From Rodentibacter myodis (GTDB taxonomy: Bacteria > Pseudomonadota > Gammaproteobacteria > Enterobacterales > Pasteurellaceae): DNA of 52,072 bases. Shown here piece by piece: positions 22,309 through 34,086 of this stretch; the first letter of the stretch is position 1, and every line of letters starts with the position of its first letter. The notes beneath the pieces were generated by a model. It was not told the DNA's origin and did not search any database. It was given only the letters and a program-made list of their open reading frames with translations. The position numbers and the translations under genes are program-made. Location of the stretch: the NCBI RefSeq assembly GCF_001999305.1, contig NZ_MLHQ01000003.1, forward strand, positions 1-52,072. The letters run 5' to 3'.

Positions 22309-23154
22309 ATGACAAAACAAACTATTGCAGTTACCGGCGCAACCGGTCAATTCGGTGCTATCGTATTAAATCTATTAAAAGCAAAAAATGCCAATGTTAT
22401 TGCCCTTGCACGTAATCCGACAAAAATTTCAGATGTTGAAGCACGCGCATTTGATTACTCAAAAACGGAAGGTCAGGTAGAAGCATTACAAGGCATAGAC
22501 ACTTTAATTTTGATTTCAGGCAGTGAAGTTGGGCAACGTGTACAACAACATAGCAATGTCATAGAATCCGCCAAAAAAGCCGGTGTGAAACATATTATTT
22601 ACACAAGTTTGTTAGGTGCGGATAAAAACAATGCAGTGAAATCTTTAGCCGGTGAACATTTGGCGACTGAAGCTGCATTAAAAACTTCAGGTATTACCTA
22701 CACAATTTTGCGTAACGGTTGGTACACTGAAAACTATACGGCTTCCGTACCTGCCGCAATCGCAAATCAAGCATTATACGGTTCAGCAAAAGAAGGGCGA
22801 ATTTCTTCGGCATTGCGCGCAGAACTAGCCGAAGCCGCTGCAAATGTTGCACTAACAATGGGACACGAAAACAAAACTTATGAGCTGGCAGGTTCAATCA
22901 ATTATACTCTCCGTGATCTCGCCACAGAAATTAGCAAACAAACAGGTAAAGAAATCCCTTACGTTGATCTTTCGGTTTCAGATTATACCGCAGCATTAAT
23001 TAAAGCCGGATTACCGGAAGGTTTAGCGACATTCTTAGCAGAATGTGATGCCGATGCTGCAAATGGCGCATTATTCTCAGAAGATAAAACCCTAGAGAAA
23101 TTATTAGGTCGTCCGACCGTAGGGTTAGATGTAGCAGTAAAACAAGCACTTTAA
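22309..23154 (+). CDS. qorB: NAD(P)H:quinone oxidoreductase, QorB/YtfG-like
   Basis: This is an NmrA-like atypical short-chain dehydrogenase of 281 residues. The Rossmann motif is VTGATGQFGAIVL (GxxGxxG). Family segments include ISGSEVGQRVQQHSNVIESA, IIYTSLLGADK, ILRNGWYTENY and KTYELAGSINYTLRDLA, all close to E. coli QorB. It should reduce quinones with NADPH and protect against redox cyclers. It is paired with a divergent HxlR regulator and ends at a USS-pair terminator. Confidence 0.9.
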   Translation: MTKQTIAVTGATGQFGAIVLNLLKAKNANVIALARNPTKISDVEARAFDYSKTEGQVEALQGIDTLILISGSEVGQRVQQHSNVIESAKKAGVKHIIYTSLLGADKNNAVKSLAGEHLATEAALKTSGITYTILRNGWYTENYTASVPAAIANQALYGSAKEGRISSALRAELAEAAANVALTMGHENKTYELAGSINYTLRDLATEISKQTGKEIPYVDLSVSDYTAALIKAGLPEGLATFLAECDADAANGALFSEDKTLEKLLGRPTVGLDVAVKQAL

Positions 23155-23164
23155 TCATCTATAA

Positions 23165-23196
23165 AAAGTGCGGTTAAAATTAACCGCACTTTTTTC
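23165..23196. terminator. Bidirectional USS-pair terminator between qorB and mnmG
   Basis: AAAAAGTGCGGTTAA and TTAACCGCACTTTTT surround an AA centre, the same palindrome as at 14092-14122, between converging genes. Confidence 0.85.
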
Positions 23197-23211
23197 TAAA
23201 CTTAGCGAACC

Positions 23212-25101
23212 TTATTCCCCACGTTTTAACATTCCTTGTTTTTTCAAATTCACGAGGATAATGGAAATTGCCGCCGGAGTAATGCCGGAAATACGGCTTG
23301 CTTGTCCAATAGATACCGGACGATGCTGTTCTAATTTCGCACGCACTTCATTTGATAATCCGGAGACTTTGGAATAATCAAATTGTGCCGGAATCGCTGT
23401 ATTTTCGTGACGTTTTTGTTTTTCGATTTCATCTTGTTGATGTTCGATATAACCTTGATATTTAATGGCGATTTCCACTTGTTCCACCGCTTCTTTATCT
23501 TCCATCGCCGGTTGATAAGGGGTGAGGGAAGTTAAAATCTCATAATTCATTTCCGGTCGGCGTAGTAAATCTTCACCATTTGCTTCACGCACTAATGGGC
23601 TACCCAAGACTTTATTGGCTTCTTCCAAATATTCTGAACGGGGGTGCAACCAAATACTGCGTAAACGCTGGCGTTCAAGCTCAATATTTTCCATTTTTTG
23701 GTTAAAACGCACCCAACGCACTTCATCAATCAGCCCTAGCTCGTGCGCAATTGGGGTTAATCGAATATCGGCATTATCTTCGCGTAGTAATAAGCGATAT
23801 TCGGCACGGGAAGTAAACACGCGATAAGGCTCTTTTGTACCAAGCGTGCAAAGATCATCCACCAACACGCCGGTATAAGCCTGATCACGGCGTGGGAACC
23901 AGGCTTCTTTTTCTTGAACATAAAGTCCCGCATTGATCCCTGCCAATAATCCTTGTGCCGCCGCTTCTTCATAACCGGTTGTCCCATTGATCTGACCGGC
24001 AAAGAATAAACCTGAGATCGATTTTGTTTCTAACGTGGGTTTGAGATCACGAGGATCAAAATAATCATATTCAATCGCATAGCCCGGTTTAACGATCCGA
24101 GCATTTTCCAATCCTTTCATTGAATTGACGATCCCCATTTGTACATCGAAAGGAAGACTGGTTGAGATCCCATTTGGATAAACTTCATTACTGGTTAGCC
24201 CTTCCGGTTCAAGGTAGATCTGATGCGAATTGCGATCCGCAAAACGCATCACTTTATCCTCGATCGATGGACAATAACGCGGCCCGATCCCTTCGATCAC
24301 ACCGGTGTACATTGGGCTGCGATCCAAATTATGGCGGATCACTTCGTGAGTTTGCTCATTGGTATGGGTGATATAGCACGGAATTTGTTGGGGATGATCG
24401 GAAACCGATCCCATAAATGAAAATACCGGCAACACTTCATCGCCGTGCTGTTTTGCCAATACATCAAAATTAATGGTACGGGCGTCAATACGTGGCGGCG
24501 TACCGGTTTTGAGACGATCCACACGTAATCCGAGATCTCTTAATCGATGGGAAAGACTTACCGAAGCCGGATCACCTGCGCGCCCCCCTTCATAATTTTC
24601 CAAACCAATATGGATCTTACCGGCTAGAAATGTCCCTGCCGTTAAAATCACGGATTTAGCACGGAATATAAGTCCCATTTTTGTTGAAACACCGGTTACA
24701 CGATCTTGTTCGATCAAAATATCGGTGGCTTCTTGTTGGAAAATATCGAGATTTGATTGATTTTCCAGTGCCATACGCACGGCTTGGCGATATAGCACGC
24801 GATCTGCCTGCGCCCGTGTGGCACGCACAGCAGGGCCTTTACTGCTGTTTAACGTACGAAATTGAATACCGGCTTTATCCGCAGCACGCGCCATTAAGCC
24901 GCCCATAGCATCCACTTCTTTTACTAAATGACCTTTCCCAATCCCCCCAATAGCAGGATTACAAGACATTTGCCCTAATGTATCGACATTGTGTGTCAAT
25001 AAAAGGGTTTTTAATCCCATACGTGCCGGCGCAAGTGCGGCTTCCGTACCGGCGTGACCACCACCAATGATGATCACATCGTAAGTTTCGTTATAAAACA
25101 T
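23212..25101 (-). CDS. mnmG: tRNA uridine 5-carboxymethylaminomethyl modification enzyme MnmG
   Basis: MnmG (GidA) with MnmE modifies the wobble uridine of several tRNAs, using FAD. The 629 residues match the family. The FAD-binding N-terminus reads [13 protein letters not shown]. The signatures [20 protein letters not shown] and [11 protein letters not shown] are present, and the C-terminal helical domain ends [17 protein letters not shown]. It lies beside oriC, the ancestral gamma-proteobacterial position. Confidence 0.98.
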   Translation of the reverse strand: MFYNETYDVIIIGGGHAGTEAALAPARMGLKTLLLTHNVDTLGQMSCNPAIGGIGKGHLVKEVDAMGGLMARAADKAGIQFRTLNSSKGPAVRATRAQADRVLYRQAVRMALENQSNLDIFQQEATDILIEQDRVTGVSTKMGLIFRAKSVILTAGTFLAGKIHIGLENYEGGRAGDPASVSLSHRLRDLGLRVDRLKTGTPPRIDARTINFDVLAKQHGDEVLPVFSFMGSVSDHPQQIPCYITHTNEQTHEVIRHNLDRSPMYTGVIEGIGPRYCPSIEDKVMRFADRNSHQIYLEPEGLTSNEVYPNGISTSLPFDVQMGIVNSMKGLENARIVKPGYAIEYDYFDPRDLKPTLETKSISGLFFAGQINGTTGYEEAAAQGLLAGINAGLYVQEKEAWFPRRDQAYTGVLVDDLCTLGTKEPYRVFTSRAEYRLLLREDNADIRLTPIAHELGLIDEVRWVRFNQKMENIELERQRLRSIWLHPRSEYLEEANKVLGSPLVREANGEDLLRRPEMNYEILTSLTPYQPAMEDKEAVEQVEIAIKYQGYIEHQQDEIEKQKRHENTAIPAQFDYSKVSGLSNEVRAKLEQHRPVSIGQASRISGITPAAISIILVNLKKQGMLKRGE

Positions 25102-25120
25102 AATTTTCTCTATTTATTCG

Positions 25121-25474
25121 GATCTAAAAATGTGCGGTATTCTACAAAAATTCGGTTTTGCTTGAAAGAAAGAATTGGATCGGGAAAAGCGATCACTAGA
25201 TCCGCTCGGTAATAGATCTAAGATCTCTTTTTATATAAAGAGATCTTATTATTGTTACTATTAGGATCGTGAGATCCTGTGATTAAGATCCTTTTTTAGT
25301 TATAAATGAATGAGTTAGATCTTGTAAAAAAATGTAGATCAAGTGCAAAAAGTGGAATGATTAATTGTGGATAACTTGATGATTTATCCACAGAGGATAG
25401 CAATTAAAAATTTATTCAGTGAAAAAATACAGCTTTTTGACAAGTTTTGGATGAGTTATTCACAGGTAATAAAA
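25121..25474. other. oriC: Chromosomal replication origin oriC
   Basis: The mnmG-mioC intergenic region has the layout of E. coli oriC. GATC (Dam/SeqA) sites are very dense: twelve between 25121 and 25340. AT-rich 13-mer-like units starting GATCT lie at 25222-25234 and 25242-25254, the probable unwinding element. DnaA boxes are TTATCCACA on the minus strand (25366-25374) and plus strand (25384-25392), facing each other across 9 bases. TTATTCACA is at 25456-25464, and a weaker TTAATCACA is on the minus strand at 25278-25286. Genes to the left mostly run left and genes to the right mostly run right, fitting bidirectional replication from here. Confidence 0.93.
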
Positions 25475-25499
25475 AACGATGATCGTGAAAATCATCGTT
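25475..25499 (-). terminator. mioC terminator at the edge of oriC
   Basis: AACGATGAT (25475-25483) pairs with ATCATCGTT (25491-25499). On the minus strand the hairpin is followed by a T-run, ending mioC transcription before it enters the origin. T residues also follow on the plus strand. Confidence 0.75.
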
Positions 25500-25509
25500 C
25501 TTTTTTAAA

Positions 25510-25950
25510 TTAAGAGAGAGTTTGAACAAATTGAGGAAGCCAAACTTCGCTATCCCTTTCGGGATCATCTGTATTTAACACATCTATTTTTAAGGTATCA
25601 CAAAGTTTGACTGCATTTTTTTGTTGCAAAATTTCTTCTATCTGTTTTGCCGCATAACAAAATGTGTCGTAATCAGAATTGCCTAAGGCTACGATTGCAA
25701 ACCGTAGGTGTTTAAGATTGGTATCTGATTGGGCAATTTGTTCAAAAAGAGGACGTAAATTATCAGGAATTTCACCTGCACCGTGGGTGGAGGTGACGAT
25801 AAGCCATAGGGGGTCATTGATTACATCATCATAGGTTGCACCGTGGAAAAGTGCGGTTGAAAAGCCTTGTGTTTTTAACACATTTTCTAAATGTTCTGCC
25901 ACATATTCGGCTGTGCCTAATGTGCTGCCGGAAAGAATACAAATTTTCAT
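25510..25950 (-). CDS. mioC: Flavodoxin-like protein MioC
   Basis: This is a short-chain flavodoxin of 146 residues binding FMN through the phosphate loop SGSTLGTAEYVAE. The FMN-stacking regions STHGAGEIPDNLRPL and VALGNSDYDTFCYAAKQ follow. In E. coli MioC supports biotin synthase in vitro, and its transcription toward oriC can affect initiation. Here too it is transcribed toward oriC, but a strong hairpin intervenes. Confidence 0.93.
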   Translation of the reverse strand: MKICILSGSTLGTAEYVAEHLENVLKTQGFSTALFHGATYDDVINDPLWLIVTSTHGAGEIPDNLRPLFEQIAQSDTNLKHLRFAIVALGNSDYDTFCYAAKQIEEILQQKNAVKLCDTLKIDVLNTDDPERDSEVWLPQFVQTLS

Positions 25951-25970
25951 AGATAAAAATAGCTTAAAGA

Positions 25971-25997
25971 AAAAGGCTTAGATTTTCTAAGCCCTTT
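25971..25997 (-). terminator. zapB terminator
   Basis: GGCTTAG (25975-25981) pairs with CTAAGCC (25987-25993). On the minus strand it is followed by TTTT, so zapB transcription ends before mioC. Confidence 0.75.
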
Positions 25998-26004
25998 GTA
26001 ATGA

Positions 26005-26223
26005 TTAAACGTTATCAAATTTACCAAGCAATGAACGAATATGCTCTTGCCAGTTACGGTGTTCGTTTTTCAGTTGTTCATTTTCATTTCGCAATGATTC
26101 AACGGCTTGTTGTGCTTGATTTTTTTGTTCTTTTAATTCTTCTACTTCAAGTTGAAGTAATTGAATGGTTTCTACCGCTTGTTTAATTTTTTCTTCAAGC
26201 TGGTTTAAAATTTCTAATGACAT
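26005..26223 (-). CDS. zapB: Cell division coiled-coil protein ZapB
   Basis: This 72-residue protein is almost entirely a coiled coil (from EILNQLEEKIKQAVETIQLL through RNENEQLKNEH), as expected for ZapB. It joins the Z-ring through ZapA and MatP. It lies divergent from glpX, the same neighbour as in H. influenzae as I recall it. Confidence 0.85.
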   Translation of the reverse strand: MSLEILNQLEEKIKQAVETIQLLQLEVEELKEQKNQAQQAVESLRNENEQLKNEHRNWQEHIRSLLGKFDNV

Positions 26224-26311
26224 AGTGATTTCCTTTTAAAATAACGTCCGAAACAGGTTTATTGTAACCACTTCATTTTTCTTTTTAAAGCCCTCAATAA
26301 AATTTTATTAT

Positions 26312-26335
26312 GCAAACGTTTGCTCGTGATAAAAT
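26312..26335 (+). promoter_or_regulatory. glpX promoter with PurR-like palindrome
   Basis: GCAAACGTTTGC (26312-26323) is a perfect 12-bp palindrome with a central CG. It matches the core of the PurR box (ACGCAAACGTTTGCGT) better than the Cra or RbsR types. A -10 candidate TAAAAT (26330-26335) follows, so the operator would sit between -35 and -10. PurR control of glpX is an inference; another LacI-family regulator is possible. Confidence 0.5.
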
Positions 26336-26374
26336 AGTGCGATTTTTTGGCTTGAAACAAAATGGAGATTAAAA

Positions 26375-27388
26375 ATGAATCGGGCATTGGCTATTGAATT
26401 TTCTCGTGTTACGGAAGTGGCTGCATTGGCGGCACACACTTGGCTTGGACGTGGCAATAAAAATGCGGCGGATGAAGCCGCGGTAAAAGCGATGCGGTAT
26501 ATGCTGAATTTGATTCATATGGATGGTGAAGTTGTTATTGGTGAAGGTGAAATTGATGAAGCACCAATGCTTTATATTGGTGAAAAAGTGGGATCGGGGA
26601 ATGGAGAATTGGTTTCTATCGCCGTTGATCCTATTGATGGTACACGTATGACGGCAATGGGGCAGTCTAATGCAATTTCCGTGTTGGCAGCCGGCGGCAA
26701 ACGCACTTTCCTCAAAGCACCGGATATGTATATGGAAAAAATGGTGGTCGGCCCTGAAGTGAAGGGGATGATTGACTTTAATTTACCTATCGAACAAAAT
26801 CTTCGCCGTACTGCCTCCCGTTTGGGTAAATCCTTGTCCGATCTCACCGTAATGGTACTCGCAAAGCCCCGTCACGATACAGTTATTCAACAAATGCACG
26901 ATTTAGGAATCCGTGTTATGGCAATTCCGGACGGTGATGTTGCCGCTTCCGTATTATGTTGTTTGCCTGATGCCGAAGTGGATATGGTGTACGGTATTGG
27001 CGGTGCGCCGGAAGGTGTGGCAGCGGCAGCGGCTGTACGAGCATTGGGCGGGGATATGCAAGCCCGTTTAATTCCACGTAATAAAGTGAAAGGCGAAACG
27101 GAAGAAAATCAAAAAATCGCCGCAGAAGAAATTTGCCGTTGCAAAGAATTAGGGGTAAAAGTGAACGAAGTATTGAAATTGGAAGAGTTGGTTCGGGATG
27201 ATAATTTGGTTTTTGCCGCCACCGGTATCACGCACGGTGAACTATTAAAAGGTATTTCACGCAAAGGAACACTTGCTACCACGGAAACTATTCTTATTCG
27301 GGGAAAATCACGCACTATTCGTAAAATTCAGTCCATTCACTACTTAGATAGAAAGGATACGGAAATTTATAAAATATTGAATAGCTAG
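26375..27388 (+). CDS. glpX: Class II fructose-1,6-bisphosphatase
   Basis: This gluconeogenic enzyme hydrolyses fructose-1,6-bisphosphate to fructose-6-phosphate using a divalent metal. The 337 residues match GlpX. Metal and phosphate motifs are GEGEIDEAPMLYIGE and VDPIDGTRM; IGGAPEGVAAAAAVRALGG and FAATGITHGELLKGI follow. The start follows TGGAGATTAAAA. It stands as a single gene with its own promoter. Confidence 0.95.
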   Translation: MNRALAIEFSRVTEVAALAAHTWLGRGNKNAADEAAVKAMRYMLNLIHMDGEVVIGEGEIDEAPMLYIGEKVGSGNGELVSIAVDPIDGTRMTAMGQSNAISVLAAGGKRTFLKAPDMYMEKMVVGPEVKGMIDFNLPIEQNLRRTASRLGKSLSDLTVMVLAKPRHDTVIQQMHDLGIRVMAIPDGDVAASVLCCLPDAEVDMVYGIGGAPEGVAAAAAVRALGGDMQARLIPRNKVKGETEENQKIAAEEICRCKELGVKVNEVLKLEELVRDDNLVFAATGITHGELLKGISRKGTLATTETILIRGKSRTIRKIQSIHYLDRKDTEIYKILNS

Positions 27389-27403
27389 TTCAACCTTTAT
27401 AAC

Positions 27404-27440
27404 AACACCTCAAAACATCTTTTATTGGTTTTGGGGTGTT
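27404..27440 (+). terminator. Hairpin after glpX
   Basis: AACACCTCAAAAC (27404-27416) pairs with GTTTTGGGGTGTT (27428-27440), 13 pairs including one G-T. The T-tail is poor, so termination efficiency is uncertain. Confidence 0.5.
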
Positions 27441-27600
27441 TGGCATTAGAGGATTATGCAAAATTTTTAGCATTTTAGGTTAATGAGATTTTTATTATCA
27501 TTTTATAACACGAACCTTTTGGTAATTTATTTCACCGGTTGGTTTACAAAAACAGTCAAAAAATCAACCGCACTTTTTATCACAAAATTAAGGAAAGCAA

Positions 27601-28731
27601 ATGAATCCAAAATTTTCTCCACTTTTTCAATCTTATACGCTTAATAATGGTGTAGAAATTAAAAATCGCTTAGTGGTTGCGCCAATGACACATTTTGGTG
27701 CAAATGAAGACGGCACACTTGGCGAACAAGAACGCCGTTTTATTGGCAATCGTGCCGGTGATATGGGAATGTTTATTCTTGCCGCCACATTAGTCCAAGA
27801 TGGCGGTAAAGCATTTCATGGTCAGCCTGAAGCCATTCACGAATCCCAACTTCCTTCTTTAAAAGAAACCGCAAAAATTATCAAATCACAAGGCGCAAAA
27901 GCTATTTTACAACTTCATCACGGCGGCAAATTAGCCATTACAGAATTGCTGAATGGCAAAGATAAAATTTCCGCAAGTGCGGATGAGGCAACCGGCACCC
28001 GCGAAGCAAGTGATGAAGAAGTTCGCTCACTTATTGCGGCATTTGGTAATGCGGCAGATCTTGCCATTCGTGCCGGCTTTGATGGGGTAGAAATTCACGG
28101 TGCGAATAATTATGTGATTCAACAATTTTATTCTGGTCATTCAAATCGTCGTAATGATGAATGGGGCGGTTCGCGTGAAAAACGAATGCGTTTTCCATTA
28201 GCGGTAATTGAAGCGGTATTGGCGGCAAAAACGAAACACAATGCGGAGGATTTTATTGTGGGTTATCGTTTTTCACCGGAAGAGCCTGAAGAAGCCGGCA
28301 TTACGATGGAAGATACCTTAGCGTTAATTGATGTTTTGAAAAATCAAACATTGCAATATTTGCACATTTCACTTTGGGATTTTTATAAAAAAGCACGCCG
28401 TGGAGCGGATACCAATGCTTACCGCATTAAATTGGTTCACGATCAAATTGGCGGAAAATTACCGCTTATCGGTGTCGGAAATCTTTATACGCCAACGGAA
28501 ATTTTGGATGCCTTTAATACAGGTTGGGCGGAGTTTATTGCTTTGGGTAAAACCGTTGATATTGCAACCAAAATAATTAATGGTAATGAAGAAGGTATTC
28601 AACGTGCGGTTGATCCTGAACAAACCGATCATTATGGTTTTCCTGACTTATTGTGGAATTTTACAATGAGTGGTTCGCAAGCGTGGTTACCGCCGTTAAA
28701 AGGGCAAACACCAAATCTCTTGGATCTCTAA
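27601..28731 (+). CDS. Old Yellow Enzyme-family NADH-dependent flavin oxidoreductase
   Basis: This is a 376-residue FMN-containing TIM-barrel enzyme expected to reduce activated alkenes or related electrophiles with NAD(P)H. Seen motifs are NRLVVAPMTHFGANEDG (N-terminal FMN contact), LQLHHGGKLA and GFDGVEIHGANNYVIQQF with the His-Asn pair of the OYE active site. SGHSNRRNDEWGGSREKRMRFP and IGVGNLYTPTE follow. It resembles the YqiG-like branch. The physiological substrate cannot be read from sequence. A single USS precedes it and a long USS-pair terminator follows it. Confidence 0.85.
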   Translation: MNPKFSPLFQSYTLNNGVEIKNRLVVAPMTHFGANEDGTLGEQERRFIGNRAGDMGMFILAATLVQDGGKAFHGQPEAIHESQLPSLKETAKIIKSQGAKAILQLHHGGKLAITELLNGKDKISASADEATGTREASDEEVRSLIAAFGNAADLAIRAGFDGVEIHGANNYVIQQFYSGHSNRRNDEWGGSREKRMRFPLAVIEAVLAAKTKHNAEDFIVGYRFSPEEPEEAGITMEDTLALIDVLKNQTLQYLHISLWDFYKKARRGADTNAYRIKLVHDQIGGKLPLIGVGNLYTPTEILDAFNTGWAEFIALGKTVDIATKIINGNEEGIQRAVDPEQTDHYGFPDLLWNFTMSGSQAWLPPLKGQTPNLLDL

Positions 28732-28744
28732 TTTTTGGCTTTAA

Positions 28745-28783
28745 AAGTGCGGTCAAAATTCACCGAGAATTTTGACCGCACTT
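28745..28783. terminator. Long USS-pair terminator after the OYE gene
   Basis: AAGTGCGGTCAAAATTC (28745-28761) and GAATTTTGACCGCACTT (28767-28783) form a perfect 17-bp stem with a 5-base loop, the longest USS hairpin in the window. Confidence 0.75.
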
Positions 28784-28818
28784 GCTTTCTTCAAACCTTT
28801 CGCCAATCCGCCTATTTT

Positions 28819-28828
28819 TTGCTATAAT
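28819..28828 (+). promoter_or_regulatory. gyrB promoter (extended -10)
   Basis: TGCTATAAT ends at 28828, with consensus TATAAT at 28823-28828 preceded by TG at the extended -10 position. No good -35 is seen, as is common for supercoiling-sensitive gyrase promoters. Confidence 0.6.
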
Positions 28829-28861
28829 CCCGCTCAATTTTCACTTACAAAATAGAGATAA

Positions 28862-31288
<2,427 letters not shown>

Positions 31289-31312
31289 TCTAAAAAAAAC
31301 AACGTAAAAATG

Positions 31313-31343
31313 ACCGCACTTTAGCGCATAAAGTGCGGTTTTA
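31313..31343 (+). terminator. USS-pair terminator after gyrB
   Basis: ACCGCACTTTA (31313-31323) pairs with TAAAGTGCGGT (31329-31339), followed by TTTATT. A third, unpaired USS follows at about 31353. Confidence 0.75.
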
Positions 31344-31422
31344 TTATCCTAAAGTGCGGTTAAAATTCGCTTTACTTTTTATCAACGGTAACAACGATAT
31401 TTTATCGATCAAAATTAGATGA

Positions 31423-31965
31423 ATGATGGAAAAGATAATTATTGATGAAAATCAGTTCCTACGAACCATTTCCCGTATTTCCCACGAAATTATAGAAAAG
31501 CATTCAAGTTTGGAGAATGTTGTAATTGTGGGGATTAAACGGCGTGGGGCAGAGATTGCCGAATTAATTAAACGTAAAATTATCGATTTAGTGCAGGTGG
31601 AACTGCCCTCAATGGAATTGGACATCACCTTTTATCGTGATGATTTGCAACAAATTGAACCTGAAAATCCAATGCCCATATATAGCGGCACATCGCAATA
31701 TCTTAATATAAAAGATAAAAATGTGATTTTAATTGATGATGTATTATTTACCGGAAGAACCATTCGTGCCGCAATGGATGCACTCACCGATTTTGGGCGT
31801 GCGGCAAAAATTGAATTGGTGATTTTTGTTGATCGTGGTCATCGTGAATTACCCATTCGGGCGGATTATGTGGGGAAAAACATTCCGACCGGTCGCGAAG
31901 AAAAAGTGCAGGTGCGTACACAAAAATATGACGGTTGTTACGAAGTAGCACTCTTATCAAAATAA
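31423..31965 (+). CDS. pyrR: PyrR bifunctional uracil phosphoribosyltransferase / pyr regulator
   Basis: This type I phosphoribosyltransferase has 180 residues, with PRPP loop NVILIDDVLFTGRTIRAAMDAL (core VILIDDVLFTGRTIRAA) and IVGIKRRGAEIAELI. In Gram-positives PyrR also binds pyr mRNA. Whether it regulates RNA here is unknown; no pyr gene or attenuator is seen nearby. ATG at 31423 or 31426 is possible, and the Shine-Dalgarno is weak. Confidence 0.88.
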   Translation: MMEKIIIDENQFLRTISRISHEIIEKHSSLENVVIVGIKRRGAEIAELIKRKIIDLVQVELPSMELDITFYRDDLQQIEPENPMPIYSGTSQYLNIKDKNVILIDDVLFTGRTIRAAMDALTDFGRAAKIELVIFVDRGHRELPIRADYVGKNIPTGREEKVQVRTQKYDGCYEVALLSK

Positions 31966-32040
31966 TCCTAAGCTATTGTGAACCTTGCTTAAAATTGATA
32001 CTCTAACGAGCATTATTGACTTCTTAAAAGAAAAATAATT

Positions 32041-32973
32041 ATGAAAAAATCGGTACTAAAATCTCTTTTATTTATTGCATTAGGTGTGTTTTCTTTTTCT
32101 TCTGTAAATGCAGAAGAACGTGTGGTGGCAACGGTGGACGGTGCGCCTATATTGGAAAGCCAAGTGCGTGCGGCAATGGGGAAAAAAGGTGATCACCAAG
32201 CGGCATTAGACAAAGTAATTGATGATATTTTGGTACAAAAAGCCATTCAAGAATCCGGCATAAAAGTAAACCCACGTGAAATTGACCGCATTGTGGAAGA
32301 TATTGCGGCGAAAAATGGGTTAACCTATGGTCAATTTTTAGATGCATTAGATTATCAGGGCATTTCTCTTAAAGCTTTCCGCCAACAAATTGCAAATCAA
32401 ATGATGATGTCCGGTGTGCGTAATCACGCTATCAGCAACAGCGTGCAAATTACCCGTGAAGAAGTGGATGCCCTTGGACAAAAAATGTTAAAAGAAGCCA
32501 AAGCGAAAGGGACGGAACAAAAAGTCACAGGCAAAGAATATGAAGTTCGTCACATTCTTTTAAAACTTAATCCGTTATTAAATGATGCACAGGCAAAATC
32601 AGAACTCACACAAATTCGTGCCGATATTCTTTCCGGCAAAACCACGTTTGCCGATGCTGCATTAAAATATTCTAAAGATTATTTATCCGGTGCAAATGGT
32701 GGGAGCTTAGGCTATGCCTTCCCAGAAGCCTATGTCGGCCCATTTGCAAAAGCGGTGCAAAGCACAAAACCGGGTGTGATTTCCGCACCGTTTAAATCGG
32801 AATTTGGTTGGCATATTTTGGAAGTAACAGGGGTTCGTGATGGGGATCGCACCGAAGAAGCATACCGCCAAAAAGCTTATGAACAAATTGTGAATAGCCA
32901 GTTACAAGATGCCACAAAAGACTGGGTGAAGGCGTTGCGTAAAACGGCGGATATTCAATATTTTAATCAATAA
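32041..32973 (+). CDS. surA: Periplasmic peptidyl-prolyl isomerase/chaperone SurA
   Basis: SurA is a chaperone for outer-membrane proteins. The 310 residues start with a signal peptide (likely cleavage after NA, residue 24, before EERVVATVDG), followed by an N-terminal helical chaperone domain. A single parvulin domain follows (YEVRHILLKLNP through GGSLGYAFPEAYVGPF and EFGWHILEV). E. coli SurA has two parvulin domains; the one-domain form is usual in Haemophilus, to my knowledge. A terminator follows. Confidence 0.88.
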   Translation: MKKSVLKSLLFIALGVFSFSSVNAEERVVATVDGAPILESQVRAAMGKKGDHQAALDKVIDDILVQKAIQESGIKVNPREIDRIVEDIAAKNGLTYGQFLDALDYQGISLKAFRQQIANQMMMSGVRNHAISNSVQITREEVDALGQKMLKEAKAKGTEQKVTGKEYEVRHILLKLNPLLNDAQAKSELTQIRADILSGKTTFADAALKYSKDYLSGANGGSLGYAFPEAYVGPFAKAVQSTKPGVISAPFKSEFGWHILEVTGVRDGDRTEEAYRQKAYEQIVNSQLQDATKDWVKALRKTADIQYFNQ

Positions 32974-32991
32974 ATCCATATTTAGTATAAG

Positions 32992-33012
32992 AGGGGCGAT
33001 TGCCCCTTTTGT
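32992..33012 (+). terminator. surA terminator
   Basis: AGGGGC (32992-32997) pairs with GCCCCT (33002-33007) around GATT, followed by TTTGTTGTTTTT. Confidence 0.75.
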
Positions 33013-33038
33013 TGTTTTTATTTCATTATCAATTTTCT

Positions 33039-34085
33039 ATGAAAAAATTTTTTATTAGTCTCATTATTCTTCTTTTCATTGTGGCAGGTGCCGGTTTTTG
33101 GGGTTATCAAAAACTCAATGCATTTCAGCAGGAAAGCGTGAATGTTCAACCTGATCAACTTTTGATTGTGGAACGTGGCACGACAGGGCAAAAATTGGCG
33201 ACCCTTTTTGAACAGGAAAAATTATTGGATGACGCACGATTGTTGCCTTATTTGCTCAAATTAAAGCCTGAATTAAATAAAATTAAAGCAGGAACTTATG
33301 CTTTAAACGGTGTGAAAACCGTGCAAGATGTTTTGAATTTGCTTAATTCCGGTAAAGAAGCGCAATTTAACGTGCAGTTTATTGAAGGTAAAACCTTTAA
33401 AGAATGGCGAAAAAACCTTGAAAAAGCACCGCATTTAAAGCAAACCTTAAAAGATAAAAGTGATAAAGACATTTTTGAATTATTGGCGATTCCGGATTTG
33501 GCTAAATCCGTTTATGAATGGCGAAATATTGACGGCTGGCTTTATCCCGATACCTATAATTACACGCCAAATTCAACGGATTTGGAATTGCTACAACGTT
33601 CTGCGGATCGCTTGAAAAAAGTCTTGGATAAAGCGTGGAATGAGCGTGATGAAAATTTGCCATTTGCCAATCCTTACGAGATGTTAGTGCTTGCCTCTAT
33701 TGTCGAAAAAGAAACGGGCATTGCGGCAGAACGTGCCAAAGTGGCTTCCGTTTTTATTAATCGTCTTAATGCAAAAATGAAGCTACAAACCGATCCCACG
33801 GTGATTTACGGTATGGGCGATAATTACAACGGCAATATTCGCAAGAAAGATCTCGAAACGCCCACACCCTATAACACCTATGTTATTGACGGCTTACCGC
33901 CTACCCCTATTGCAATGGTGAGTGAAAGTGCATTGCAAGCGGTTTCACATCCGGAGAAAACGGATTTCTACTATTTTGTGGCAGATGGCACGGGTGGGCA
34001 TAAATTCAGCCGTAATTTGAATGAACATAACAAAGCGGTGCAGGCGTATTTACGTTGGTACCGCAATCAGAAAAACGGGAAATAA
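33039..34085 (+). CDS. mltG: Endolytic murein transglycosylase MltG
   Basis: MltG cleaves nascent peptidoglycan and sets glycan chain length. The 348 residues have an N-terminal membrane anchor ([20 protein letters not shown]), a LysM-like part and the YceG catalytic domain. The catalytic Glu223 lies in [10 protein letters not shown], and [27 protein letters not shown] and [14 protein letters not shown] are diagnostic. The ATG at 33039 (MKKFF) places the anchor at the very N-terminus; the in-frame start at 33000 lies in the surA terminator. tmk follows after one base. Confidence 0.95.
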   Translation: MKKFFISLIILLFIVAGAGFWGYQKLNAFQQESVNVQPDQLLIVERGTTGQKLATLFEQEKLLDDARLLPYLLKLKPELNKIKAGTYALNGVKTVQDVLNLLNSGKEAQFNVQFIEGKTFKEWRKNLEKAPHLKQTLKDKSDKDIFELLAIPDLAKSVYEWRNIDGWLYPDTYNYTPNSTDLELLQRSADRLKKVLDKAWNERDENLPFANPYEMLVLASIVEKETGIAAERAKVASVFINRLNAKMKLQTDPTVIYGMGDNYNGNIRKKDLETPTPYNTYVIDGLPPTPIAMVSESALQAVSHPEKTDFYYFVADGTGGHKFSRNLNEHNKAVQAYLRWYRNQKNGK

Positions 34086-34086
34086 T

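Noticed and set aside
25121-25340. The GATC-rich AT-rich block as a phage or plasmid attachment site
   Set aside because: Flanking mnmG and mioC, DnaA boxes and GATCT 13-mers identify it as oriC.
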